Of a DNA stretch of 44,372 nt, positions 4,643-13,121 are shown in pieces. The notes under the pieces are model-generated. The model ran no database searches. It had not been told where the DNA came from and saw only the letters and a program-made list of their open reading frames with translations. This stretch comes from Alphaproteobacteria bacterium (GTDB taxonomy: Bacteria; Pseudomonadota; Alphaproteobacteria; Micropepsales; Micropepsaceae): contig PLJH01000124.1 of assembly GCA_003139615.1 (NCBI GenBank), positions 1-44,372 of the forward strand, in the 5' to 3' direction. Numbering within the stretch: the stretch's first letter is position 1; the number at the start of each line of letters is the position of its first letter. The position numbers were made by a program, and so were the translations under genes.

Positions 4643-5809
4643 TCAGAAATAATCGGCCAGCTTCACGCGCCGGATATCGCCACTCTGCATGGTGAAAGTC
4701 AGGTTCGTTCCGCTCGCGCCGTATTTCAGACCGGCGAACGAGATCTCGGGCCACGCCTGCACCGACTTTCCATCAATCAGCGTGATCTTGTCGCCAACCT
4801 TGAATCCTGCTGCCTGCGCCGGACTATTCGGCGCGACGAATTTGACCGCGAACCCGGCATCCCCTTTCGTCAAATTAAGCCCCAACCGATCCTTGGCGAA
4901 TGAAGCACGCGCCGCGTCCGCATAGGGCACCGCATAGAGCCTTTCGTGGGAGTAGTCGAGAATCAGCCGAAAGTGCGTGAGGACCGGAAGGCCGATATCG
5001 CCGGCGATGATGTTGGACGTGGTTCCCGCCACGTTGGAGGGGACGAACGCGGCAGGCATATTGACGAACGTGACGCCGGCGAACACAGCACGGTTCAAAG
5101 TGGAAACGGATTCAATAGCAAATCCGCCGGTACCGGCGGCTGATCTCTTCGAAAGTCGCCGTCCTTCCAACAATTTGTGCGACTCATAGTAGGGCTGATA
5201 CACCAGTATGTCTCCGGCGTTGCCGAGGCCCAATTCAAACTGCGCCGGCGGCGCACCTTCAATTGAGACAGGAACCAGATGCAGATCCTTGACAGGGATC
5301 AGCGGCACTTCCACCGCACCATTCGGCTTGGCTTGGCTGTCGGGATCGCTAAAGGCGATACGGTGATGAGCAAAGTCGATATCCACCGCGAGTTCGTTGA
5401 ACGCATCGTCACCCAGCAAGAAAGGCAACGGGTGCCCCATATGCTCGGCAAGCGGCGCGAAATCGACAGCCGAGGCAGTGGTGTCCCGCAAGGTAAGGTC
5501 GCCGATTTGAATTTGCAGGCCATCGATCGCGGTGGAACCGCTGCCGGGGTGAAGACCGACCGAGGCGGCAAATGTCTTGTCTATGTCCGAGAGAGGACTT
5601 CCCGTCACGAGTAGGGCCATCGTATAGTGGCCATTGATCTTTACCGGAACAAAGATGCCTTTTCCGTCCTGGTACTCGAAGTCGATCCAACCTGTCGACG
5701 ATGCGCCGTCCTTGAAGATCGCCTTGTGAACTGGAGCCGGGCTCGCCGCCCACGATATACCCAGAGTGAAGGTGGCAAGAACCAATGTAGCCGTCGAAGC
5801 CAGTCTCAT
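4643..5809 (-). CDS. exported retropepsin-like PDZ protein lacking both catalytic Asp residues
   Basis: A 388-residue protein with signal peptide (MRLASTATLVLATFTLGISWAA), two aspartic-protease-like halves (about 50-165 and 170-300) and a C-terminal PDZ domain (about 310-385, FVAPNSPAQAAGFKVGDKI). In active relatives each half carries a D-T/S-G motif. Here the first reads ALLVTGS (Val68 in place of Asp) and the second FELGLGN (Gly194 in place of Asp). The surrounding family pattern (VPVKINGHYTMALL, second half VPVSIEGAPPAQFEL) is kept, so the loss looks specific. It is probably a binding or scaffold protein in the periplasm. An ATG 5 codons earlier (5824) is possible, but GGGAG favours 5809. 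It lies downstream of receptor 1, 85 bp away, on the same strand. Confidence 0.8.
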   Translation of the reverse strand: MRLASTATLVLATFTLGISWAASPAPVHKAIFKDGASSTGWIDFEYQDGKGIFVPVKINGHYTMALLVTGSPLSDIDKTFAASVGLHPGSGSTAIDGLQIQIGDLTLRDTTASAVDFAPLAEHMGHPLPFLLGDDAFNELAVDIDFAHHRIAFSDPDSQAKPNGAVEVPLIPVKDLHLVPVSIEGAPPAQFELGLGNAGDILVYQPYYESHKLLEGRRLSKRSAAGTGGFAIESVSTLNRAVFAGVTFVNMPAAFVPSNVAGTTSNIIAGDIGLPVLTHFRLILDYSHERLYAVPYADAARASFAKDRLGLNLTKGDAGFAVKFVAPNSPAQAAGFKVGDKITLIDGKSVQAWPEISFAGLKYGASGTNLTFTMQSGDIRRVKLADYF

Positions 5810-5894
5810 CCTTGGTTCTCCCATAGTGATATAGCGTATTCCGAGACTCGAATACGGAAGGTGAGGTCGCGGCCATTCGATCGGCGCGCGGTCA

Positions 5895-7859
5895 TCACTG
5901 AAGGTCCGTCGTGAGGTAGGCGAAAACCCTGCGCGGTCCGGGCCATTGGAAGACCCCCGGCGTGTTGAGTTGCTGCCATAGATTGGCGTCCAACACGTTT
6001 TGGAGCTGCAGGCGAAGGGTGCTGTTCTCGCCGAAGACCGTGAACTTGTATCGGCCTCCGATATTCAGGAGCGTGGCGGGCTGCGTGTACACGCCGTTGT
6101 CCACGCTTTCCGGCGCAGTGCCGATATGCACGGCCGAGACGTCCAACGACGCGGCCTTCCACCATGGAAAGCCGTAATTGGCGTTGGCCACGTACATTAT
6201 GCGCGGTTGACCGACGGCGACGGAGCCCACGCCTTCGGCGGCCAGATCCGGCCCGGTGATGCCGACCCTGCCGTCGAGGACGCCGACATTGACGTGCAAG
6301 TCCTCGGTCACCTCGCCCGCAACCGAGAGCTCGATGCCCCTTGCCTGCTGCACTCCGAGCTGTCGATCGACGTTGTTCGTATCGAAATTGAAATAGGGCT
6401 TCTGAAGTTCGAACACGCCGGCAATGATCTTCAGCTTCGGCGTGATGGCATAACGTGCGCCCGTATCGACCTGCCAGGTCAGGGAGGCGGGCAGCACGGC
6501 CCCGCTGTTGTCCGCGGAATTCGGCGCAACGCCGGAATTCTCGAGCCCCTGCGTGTAGCCTGCGTAAAGCGTCAATTCGGGAGTGACGGCGAACGCCGAG
6601 TTGGCGTAGGCGCGAAAGGGGTGCGCCGCGATTTCCGATTCCGCCGTTCCGGGAGAATTGTCGGTCTCGCGGTAGTCTTCCTTCTGGATGCCCATCTCGA
6701 GCACGCCGAGACTCTTCCAGTCGACACGGTACGCAGCCCCGACACTCCACAGTTGGGCCTGGTCGATCGCACGCGCCGAATAGGTGAAATCCGGTTCCGG
6801 CGCCTGGATGATCGTGCCGATGTTGACCGGCCCCAGATCGACGGCATCCTCGCCGCCGTAGTTCGCCGTGGTGTCGCGGCCGCGCGCCATGAAGATGAAC
6901 TCGTGGCGCCAATCGCCCGTTATGTATGTGCCGGTCAGGCGCATTTCTCCGGATGTGGAGGACGTATTTTGATCCGGAAAGCCGACAACCACATGCTCGG
7001 CCTGGCCGTTCGGTTCGACGTCGGTGTAAAGATCCGCAAAACTTTCGGGACTATCGTTTGTCGAGCGAAAAATTCCGGCTCTCAGCAACCAATTGTCGGA
7101 GAGCTGGGCGGCAAGGAGTCCCCCCAGATTCATCGTCGTGTTTTGGCCCTTGGCCCAATTTTGCGGCACGTAACCTTTCGCGATTGGAGGCGGAAGGAAA
7201 TCGCCGGCCGTAAAAAATTCCGGAACGGTTTTCGCGTCGCTGGTCCCCTGCCAATCGACAATCGCGCGCACCGTGACTTTCGAATTCGGTGTCCACTGGG
7301 GCGTTGCGCCCACGCTCGTGACTCGAGACGTCAATCCGGGATAGAAGACCCCGTCTTCGGATGATTGCGTGCTGACTTGCGTGCTCACTCCGATCGGCAA
7401 CACGAGCTGATTGGCGATCAGGGGAACGCTCCCATCGATGCTGATGCCCCATGCATCGAAAGGGCCGACATTTGCGATGATCGTTGCGGTGGGGGTGTCG
7501 TCTCCCACATTGCGCAGATTGTAATCCGCGATGCCCGTCGGCGCAGGAAACGGATAGCCGATCTCGCTGACACCGACGTGAATCGTCGAACCCTCGATGA
7601 CACGATTGGATGGCGCTCCTTGCAAGTCGAAATACATGCCGTCGATCCGCACGTTGCCGGCCGATATCGGACTGAACCCGCGAACCGATCCCGGGTTGTA
7701 GATGCCGACGGACTCCAACCCGAGCGTAAGGCCGAAGGCGTCGTCTGCCGATTCGATGGGGTTGTCGGATGCGTGTTGGGCCCACGCGACGCCCGCCTGG
7801 AACGTCGCGAAAACGGCCGCAACGACAACAGGAAATATTCGGCTCCGAGCAGACGACAT
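5895..7859 (-). CDS. TonB-dependent-receptor-like outer membrane protein 1
   Basis: A 654-residue protein with signal peptide (IFPVVVAAVFATFQAGVAWAQ). Residues 30-150 resemble a shortened plug: SVGIYNPGSVRGFSPISAG and NVRIDGMYFD correspond to the 'xVRGF...R-x-x-x-DGxxxD' part of siderophore-type plugs. The rest is a beta-barrel with many alternating strands, ending in an aromatic terminal strand (RRVFAYLTTDLQ). I see no TonB box near the mature N terminus. The start at 7859 is supported by TTGGAG. It is very similar along its whole length to receptor 2 (9184-11130). The LysR gene at 8038 is divergent, with a candidate operator at 7971. The substrate is unknown; iron-chelate uptake is only a guess. 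Confidence 0.8.
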   Translation of the reverse strand: MSSARSRIFPVVVAAVFATFQAGVAWAQHASDNPIESADDAFGLTLGLESVGIYNPGSVRGFSPISAGNVRIDGMYFDLQGAPSNRVIEGSTIHVGVSEIGYPFPAPTGIADYNLRNVGDDTPTATIIANVGPFDAWGISIDGSVPLIANQLVLPIGVSTQVSTQSSEDGVFYPGLTSRVTSVGATPQWTPNSKVTVRAIVDWQGTSDAKTVPEFFTAGDFLPPPIAKGYVPQNWAKGQNTTMNLGGLLAAQLSDNWLLRAGIFRSTNDSPESFADLYTDVEPNGQAEHVVVGFPDQNTSSTSGEMRLTGTYITGDWRHEFIFMARGRDTTANYGGEDAVDLGPVNIGTIIQAPEPDFTYSARAIDQAQLWSVGAAYRVDWKSLGVLEMGIQKEDYRETDNSPGTAESEIAAHPFRAYANSAFAVTPELTLYAGYTQGLENSGVAPNSADNSGAVLPASLTWQVDTGARYAITPKLKIIAGVFELQKPYFNFDTNNVDRQLGVQQARGIELSVAGEVTEDLHVNVGVLDGRVGITGPDLAAEGVGSVAVGQPRIMYVANANYGFPWWKAASLDVSAVHIGTAPESVDNGVYTQPATLLNIGGRYKFTVFGENSTLRLQLQNVLDANLWQQLNTPGVFQWPGPRRVFAYLTTDLQ

Positions 7860-7970
7860 GTGCACTCCAACCCAAGCCGCCCGCGAACGGCGCCTTCCTT
7901 CGACATGGCGCACTCGCGGCTGCAGCTAGCCCTCAGCGACCATGGCACATGCGCAACGTTCATCAAGTTC

Positions 7971-7987
7971 ATTATAGTCACTATGAT
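7971..7987. promoter_or_regulatory. putative LysR-type operator
   Basis: ATTATAG-TCA-CTATGAT: an interrupted palindrome with the T-N11-A geometry typical of LysR sites, midway between the divergent receptor 1 and LysR genes. The core ATAGT-C-ACTAT is a perfect inverted repeat. Confidence 0.5.
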
Positions 7988-8037
7988 ATTGCGATTTTGG
8001 TAGAATCTTCCTATAGCTGTTCCTCAGATCCCGGGTG

Positions 8038-8928
8038 ATGGCCATGTTCGAAGACATTCATGCATTGGTTGAATTTGCCGAAGCCGGATCGATCGCGCGC
8101 GCGGCAAACCGCCTGCATCGCACGCCCTCCGCCATAACGCGCCAAATACAGAGGCTCGAGGCTGAACTCGACGCCCAACTGCTCGACAGATCCGTCAAGC
8201 CGCCGCGGCTGACGCAGCTGGGCATCCGGATCGTGGAACAGAGCCGCGATGTGCTGAAGCGCGTCGACGATCTCAAGGCTCTGGCTGCAAAGGATGCGGA
8301 GCCTTCGGGTCCGTTTCGCATTGGTGTTTCGCACGCCCTGGCCGACGGCGCGTTGGTCGAGCCGGTGCAGGCGCTGACAAAGCGCTTTCCGAAACTCAGG
8401 CTTCGTCTTCTCAGCGATTTGGCGGGCGACCTCATCGCCAAGGTCCGAGCAGGACAACTCGATCTCGCGGTCGTACTACTACCGGATTCCCGTAGTTTGC
8501 CTCCGCCGCTCATTGCCGACGTTGTCGCCACGGATCGCATGGTGATCGTCGAGAAAGGTCGATCAAGGGGCGCGCGGATGCCAACATGGCAGGCGATGTC
8601 TGCGTCGCAATGGGTTCTCAATCCTCCCGGCTGTCTGCTGAGGGCTGCGCTTCTCGGCATTCTCGACAAAGCCGGGCCACCCGCGACGATCGCAGCCGAA
8701 ATCCACAACATGCATTTGCAGCTTGCATTCATAAAAGCGGGCTATGGACTGGGCCTGCTTCCGGAACGTTTCGTTAGGCGCTACGCAAGGGGCGCCATTC
8801 GCATGATCAAGCCGAAAGGCCTTGAGCTTCAGATGACAATCGCCATTGTGCGCGCCGGACCTTTGGGATCGCTCGAAGCTGTGGCCGCTCAATTCAAGGA
8901 TCATCTCGCGGCTTCATTCGCGAGCTGA
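8038..8928 (+). CDS. LysR-family transcriptional regulator
   Basis: A 296-residue LysR protein. The N-terminal winged helix is clear: FEDIHALVEFAEAGSIARAA, then NRLHRTPSAITRQIQRLEAE (recognition helix). The C-terminal half is the periplasmic-binding-like sensor domain (RIGVSHALADGALVEPV, DLAVVLLPDSRSLP, IAAEIHNMHLQLAFIKAG). Alternative starts are GTG 8035 and ATG 8044. None has a strong ribosome site. It is divergent from receptor 1 and points toward the 3' end of receptor 2, so it sits between the two duplicated receptors and probably regulates at least receptor 1. Confidence 0.9.
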   Translation: MAMFEDIHALVEFAEAGSIARAANRLHRTPSAITRQIQRLEAELDAQLLDRSVKPPRLTQLGIRIVEQSRDVLKRVDDLKALAAKDAEPSGPFRIGVSHALADGALVEPVQALTKRFPKLRLRLLSDLAGDLIAKVRAGQLDLAVVLLPDSRSLPPPLIADVVATDRMVIVEKGRSRGARMPTWQAMSASQWVLNPPGCLLRAALLGILDKAGPPATIAAEIHNMHLQLAFIKAGYGLGLLPERFVRRYARGAIRMIKPKGLELQMTIAIVRAGPLGSLEAVAAQFKDHLAASFAS

Positions 8929-8999
8929 TCGCGCTTCAGCATGGTCCACATGGCGCTCGTAGGACGGATCCCGGGAGTAAAAAGGAAAATTCGGCGACT

Positions 9000-9064
9000 G
9001 CGGCAATGTTCCCCGTCCCGGCATGAGGCAACATAGCGGCTGGGAAACGATGCCGCTGTCACAC
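9000..9064 (-). repeat. short palindromic repeat family, copy C
   Basis: The reverse complement reads GTGACAGCGGCATCGTTTCC, then CAGCCGCTATGTTGCC, TCATGCCGGGACGGGGAA and CATTGCCGC. It is nearly collinear with copy E. It lies in the 255-bp gap between LysR and receptor 2. Confidence 0.65.
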
Positions 9065-9112
9065 ATTGTGGCTTGTCGTTTATGCCCGATTTGCGTGCCG
9101 GAGGAATTCCGA

Positions 9113-9154
9113 GACGGGAGCACCGTTTCCGGGAATGAGTACAATACTCCCGTC
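9113..9154. repeat. perfect 8-bp inverted repeat downstream of receptor 2
   Basis: GACGGGAG and CTCCCGTC are separated by 26 bases, just past the receptor 2 stop codon. It could form a stem-loop, but no T-run follows, so terminator function is unproven. Confidence 0.3.
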
Positions 9155-9183
9155 ACCGTGTTTGCGTGGGCTCGAAGCAGTCG

Positions 9184-11130
9184 TCATTGAAGGTCCGTCG
9201 TGATGTACGCGAAAATCGTGCGCGGTCCGGGCCATTGGAAGAACCCGGGCGTGTAGATGCTCGTCCATACCTTTGTAGCCAAAACGTTCTGGACCTGCAG
9301 GCGAAGGGTGCTGTTCTCACCCAAGGCCGCGAACTTGTACCGACCTCCGATACTCAGGAACGTGGCGGCCGGTGCGTAGACGCCGTTGTCCACGCTTTCC
9401 GGCGCGGTGCCGAAATGCGTGGCCGACACGTCCACCGATGCGGGTTTCCACCAAGGAAAGTCGTAATTGGCGGTGGCCACATATTGCAGACGCGGTTGAC
9501 CGACGGCGACAGACCCAACGCCTTCGGCGGCCAGGTCCGGCCCGGTGATGCCGACTCTACCATCGAGAACGCCGACATTGACGTGGAAGTCCTCGGTCAC
9601 CTCGCCCGCGACCGAGAGCTCGATGCCCCTCGCCTGCTGTACCCCGAGTTCTCGATCGATGTTGTTCGTATCCACATTGAAATACGGCTTCTGAAGATCG
9701 AACACGCCGGCAATGATCTTCAGCTTCGGTGTGATGGCGTAACGCGCGCCTGCATCGACCTGCCAGGTCAGGGATGCGGGCAGCACGGCCCCGCTGTTTT
9801 GCACATAATTCGGCGCAACCCCGGAATTCTCGAGCCCCTGCGTGTAGCCGGCGTAAAGCGTCAATTGAGGCGCAACCGCGTAGGCTGCGTTCGCGTAGGC
9901 GCGAAACGGCTGCGCCGAGACTTCGGATTCCGGCGTCCCGGGAGAATCGACCGTCTCGCGGTAGTCTTCCTTCTGGATCCCCATCTCGAGCACGCCGGTC
10001 GTCTTCCAATCAACACGGTATGCAGCCCCGACGCTCCACAATTCGGCGCGGTCGATCGCGCGCGCCGAATACGTAAAATCCGGTTCGGGCGCCTGGATGA
10101 TCGTGCCGATGTTGACCGGCCCCAGATCGACGGCATCCTCGCCGCCGTAATTCGCCGTGGTGTCGCGGCCACGCGCCATGAAGATCAGCTGGTGGCGCCA
10201 ATCGCCCGTCATGAAAGTTCCTGTCAGGCGCATTTCTCCGGACGTGGAAGACGTGTTTTGGTCCGGATAGCCGACAACCACATGCTCGGATTGGCCGCTC
10301 GGTTCGACGCCGGTGTAGAGATCCGCAAAACCTACGGGACTGTCGTTCGTCGATCGAAAAACCCCGGCTCTCAACGACCACGCATCGGTCAGTTGGGCGC
10401 CGACGAGCCCGCCAAGATTCATCGTTTGGTTTCGGCCCTTGGCCCAATTCTGCGGGACGTAACCCTTGGCGATGGGTGGAGGAAGGAAATCGCCGGCCGT
10501 AAAGAATTCCGGAAGTGTTTTCGCATCGCTGGTCTGCTGCCAATCGACAATCGCGCGCACCGTCACTTTCGAATTCGGCGTCCATTGTGGTGTCGCGCCA
10601 ACGTTCGTGACCCGTGACGTTATTCCGGGATAGGGGCCAAAGTTCGACTGCGTACTGATTTGAGAGCTCGCACCGATCGGCAACACGAGTGTGTTGCCGA
10701 TCAGGGGCACGCTGCCGTCGATGCTGATGCCCCATGCGTCGTAGGGACCGACATTCGCGATGATCGTTGCGGTGGGCGTGTCGCCTCCCACGTTGCGCAG
10801 ATTGTAATCCACGATGCCCGTCGGCGCGGGAAACGCATAACCGATCTCGCTGATGCCGACGTGAATGGCCGAACCTTCGATGACACGATTGGACGGCGCG
10901 CCTTGCAGGTCGAAGTACATGCCGTCGATCCGCACATTGCCGGCCGTTATCGGACTGAAGCCGCGAACCATTCCCGGATTGTATATGCCGACCGATTCCA
11001 ACCCGACCGTGAGACCGAATCCGTCGTCGGCGGACAAAATGGGATTGTCGGACGCGTGTTGGGCGAATACCGGGCTCGCCTGGAAAGTCGCGAACGCGAC
11101 GACAAGTGGAATGATCCCGCTCCGAGCCAT
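9184..11130 (-). CDS. TonB-dependent-receptor-like outer membrane protein 2
   Basis: A 648-residue paralogue of receptor 1: signal peptide (IIPLVVAFATFQASPVFAQ), the same shortened plug (MVRGFSPITAG, NVRIDGMYFD) and a beta-barrel ending FAYITTDLQ. Long blocks are identical to receptor 1 (for example FFTAGDFLPPPIAKGYVPQN and GRDTTANYGGEDAVDLGPVN). Differences concentrate in extracellular-loop-like stretches and in the last 40 residues (NVLATKVWTSIYTPG against NVLDANLWQQLNTPG). It lacks a visible TonB box, like receptor 1. It is divergent from the LytS-type kinase gene (11275), 144 bp apart. It is a tandem duplicate, possibly with shifted ligand preference. Confidence 0.8.
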   Translation of the reverse strand: MARSGIIPLVVAFATFQASPVFAQHASDNPILSADDGFGLTVGLESVGIYNPGMVRGFSPITAGNVRIDGMYFDLQGAPSNRVIEGSAIHVGISEIGYAFPAPTGIVDYNLRNVGGDTPTATIIANVGPYDAWGISIDGSVPLIGNTLVLPIGASSQISTQSNFGPYPGITSRVTNVGATPQWTPNSKVTVRAIVDWQQTSDAKTLPEFFTAGDFLPPPIAKGYVPQNWAKGRNQTMNLGGLVGAQLTDAWSLRAGVFRSTNDSPVGFADLYTGVEPSGQSEHVVVGYPDQNTSSTSGEMRLTGTFMTGDWRHQLIFMARGRDTTANYGGEDAVDLGPVNIGTIIQAPEPDFTYSARAIDRAELWSVGAAYRVDWKTTGVLEMGIQKEDYRETVDSPGTPESEVSAQPFRAYANAAYAVAPQLTLYAGYTQGLENSGVAPNYVQNSGAVLPASLTWQVDAGARYAITPKLKIIAGVFDLQKPYFNVDTNNIDRELGVQQARGIELSVAGEVTEDFHVNVGVLDGRVGITGPDLAAEGVGSVAVGQPRLQYVATANYDFPWWKPASVDVSATHFGTAPESVDNGVYAPAATFLSIGGRYKFAALGENSTLRLQVQNVLATKVWTSIYTPGFFQWPGPRTIFAYITTDLQ

Positions 11131-11274
11131 ACGCACACCGTCTCTAAACCGCCCGAGATCGCAGGCCTAACTCTAGGCGTGCCCGCGGGACAACCCCAGA
11201 CCGCTTGCTGCACGGGGGCGGCGGTTCGCAGCATCGATGACCCTCGGACGCCACGATGGTGTAGGATGCGGGTC

Positions 11275-12360
11275 ATGAATCGCGCACGCTCGACCCGTCT
11301 GCTCTGGATTGCGGCGATCTGGTGCGCCGCCGCGTTGGTCGACGCGAGCCTGACAGTCCTCGTTCTGCAAAAAGAACATCCGCATCGCGTCTGGATGCCG
11401 CTTTTCGGAACCGAGTTGATCTCCTGGCTGCCATGGGCGCTGGCCACGCCATTCATTGTCGGCCTGGCGCGGCGATACCAGATAACCCGAACGACAAACG
11501 TGCAGACCTTCGCCGTGCACTTCGCGGCATTTGTCGCCATCAGCCTCGTAGCCGGGACCTGGTCGACGGAGCTGCAGGTGCTTGTCAACCCGTGGAGCCA
11601 GCCGCGGCGGCCGACTTTTGCGGACATGTGGATGACGGGGCTCCTCGAACAGCTTGTGACCTATCTGATTGCTTACGCGCTGATACTGGCCATCACCTTT
11701 GTCGTGGACTCGCGGGATAACGTGGCCCGCCGGATCGAGGAGGAGGCGCGTCTCAATGAGGAGCTCTCCAGGGCACAGCTGGGCGCGTTGCGGCGCCAGA
11801 TTGAGCCGCACTTCATATACAACACGCTCAACTCCATTGCCGGCCTGGTGCGCGACCAAAGAAACGAGGCCGCGGTCAGGATGATCGTCGGGCTCAGCGA
11901 ATTTCTGCGTCGCGCCACGGAGGATTCGCACCGGTCGCAGGTCACGCTTGCAGAGGAAGTCGAATATCTGGAGCGTTATCTCGACATTCAGAAAATTCGA
12001 TTTGGAGCGCGCCTTCAGGCGAGCGTGCAGATTCCGGCGGCATTGCTGCGCGCCCAGGTTCCGGCGCTGCTGCTGCAGCCCCTTGTGGAAAATGCCATCA
12101 AGCACGGCATTGCCAAGCGTGCTGCCGGCGGAACCGTCCGCGTTGATGGTGCGTGCCGCGACGGCGAACTCATATTGAGTGTCACCAATGACGGCCCGGG
12201 CCTTGCCGCAGATTGGGAGGCCACGAACACTGGTCTCGGCATCGGCAATCTTCGCACGCGCTTGCAAATCCTGCACCCCGACAAGTCCGGGTTGGAATTA
12301 CGGAACGTCGGCAGCGGCGGTGTCGAGGCGGTCGTGACACTGCCATTCGTGGAGACGTGA
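11275..12360 (+). CDS. LytS/YpdA-type membrane sensor histidine kinase
   Basis: A 361-residue kinase. The N-terminal part has about four membrane helices (LLWIAAIWCAAALVDASL, WLPWALATPFIVGLA, FAVHFAAFVAISLVAG, LVTYLIAYALILAITFVV). Then comes a short coiled segment (RRIEEEARLNEELSRAQLG) and the His_kinase domain (PF06580) with ALRRQIEPHFIYNTLNSI (His179 is the phosphorylated residue), PALLLQPLVENAIKHGI (N box) and GLGIGNLRTRL (G box). There is no extracellular sensor domain, so the membrane region probably senses. An ATG at 11266 would add three residues. The response regulator starts in the bases right after its stop (TGAATG), so the pair is one operon. Confidence 0.9.
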   Translation: MNRARSTRLLWIAAIWCAAALVDASLTVLVLQKEHPHRVWMPLFGTELISWLPWALATPFIVGLARRYQITRTTNVQTFAVHFAAFVAISLVAGTWSTELQVLVNPWSQPRRPTFADMWMTGLLEQLVTYLIAYALILAITFVVDSRDNVARRIEEEARLNEELSRAQLGALRRQIEPHFIYNTLNSIAGLVRDQRNEAAVRMIVGLSEFLRRATEDSHRSQVTLAEEVEYLERYLDIQKIRFGARLQASVQIPAALLRAQVPALLLQPLVENAIKHGIAKRAAGGTVRVDGACRDGELILSVTNDGPGLAADWEATNTGLGIGNLRTRLQILHPDKSGLELRNVGSGGVEAVVTLPFVET

Positions 12361-13104
12361 ATGGCGCTCCTCGACAAGCGATCGGCACCTATAAGGGCTC
12401 TTGTGGTCGACGATGAATCATTGGCGCGACGCAACCTGATCATATTGTTGCGCCGCGATCCGGACATCGGTTCTGTCGCAGAATGCGGGTCGGGATTGGA
12501 GGCTATCGAGGAAATCAGAAGATCGAAGCCCGACCTCGTGTTTGTCGACGTGCAAATGCCCGAATGCGGGGGCTTTGACGTGCTCGAGCAGCTGGGCAGC
12601 GATCTGCCGCGGGCCATAATTTTTGTGACGGCCTATGACGAGTATGCGCTCCGTGCCTTCGAAGCGGGGGCGCTCGATTACCTGTTAAAGCCGTTCGACG
12701 ACGCGCGGTTCAGTCGCGCCTTAAATCGCGCCAAGGACAGGCTCGCGCTCACCATGCCGCAGCAACCGCTGCCGGCGGAGCGACTCGTCGTCAAAAATCA
12801 GGGCCAGGTGCTGTTCCTGAACGTCTCCGACATCGACTGGGTCGAGGCTGCGGGCTATTACGCCTGCTTGCACGTCGGCAGCGACACACACGTCCTGCGT
12901 CGGAGCTTGTTGGAGCTTGAACGGGACCTGGGCGACGGTAAGTTTATCCGCATTCACCGCTCGATCATCGTGAACCTCGATCGGATTCATGGACTGGACC
13001 TCCAGGACGGAGGCGAATACGAGGTCTTGTTGAAATCGAAAGTTCGACTGCGGGTGAGCCGACGCTTTCGGAAACGGCTTCAGGATCGCATGCTGATGCA
13101 GTGA
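12361..13104 (+). CDS. LytTR-family response regulator
   Basis: A 247-residue regulator: receiver domain at residues 10-125 (VVDDES acidic pocket, phosphoacceptor Asp63 in VFVDVQMP, Lys in YLLKPFDDA) and a LytTR DNA-binding domain at residues 145-245 (VEAAGYYACLHVGSDTHVLR, FIRIHRSIIVNLDRI). It is the partner of the kinase immediately upstream. LytTR proteins bind paired direct repeats upstream of their targets; the divergent receptor 2 gene is the obvious candidate, though I did not identify the repeats. It ends 17 bp from the convergent heme-barrel gene. Confidence 0.92.
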   Translation: MALLDKRSAPIRALVVDDESLARRNLIILLRRDPDIGSVAECGSGLEAIEEIRRSKPDLVFVDVQMPECGGFDVLEQLGSDLPRAIIFVTAYDEYALRAFEAGALDYLLKPFDDARFSRALNRAKDRLALTMPQQPLPAERLVVKNQGQVLFLNVSDIDWVEAAGYYACLHVGSDTHVLRRSLLELERDLGDGKFIRIHRSIIVNLDRIHGLDLQDGGEYEVLLKSKVRLRVSRRFRKRLQDRMLMQ

Positions 13105-13121
13105 CGGGAGTAACGTTTCGT

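Noticed and set aside
9166..10617. 483-codon plus-strand open frame opposite receptor 2
   Set aside because: Antisense shadow; a similar shadow occurs opposite receptor 1 because the receptors are paralogues.
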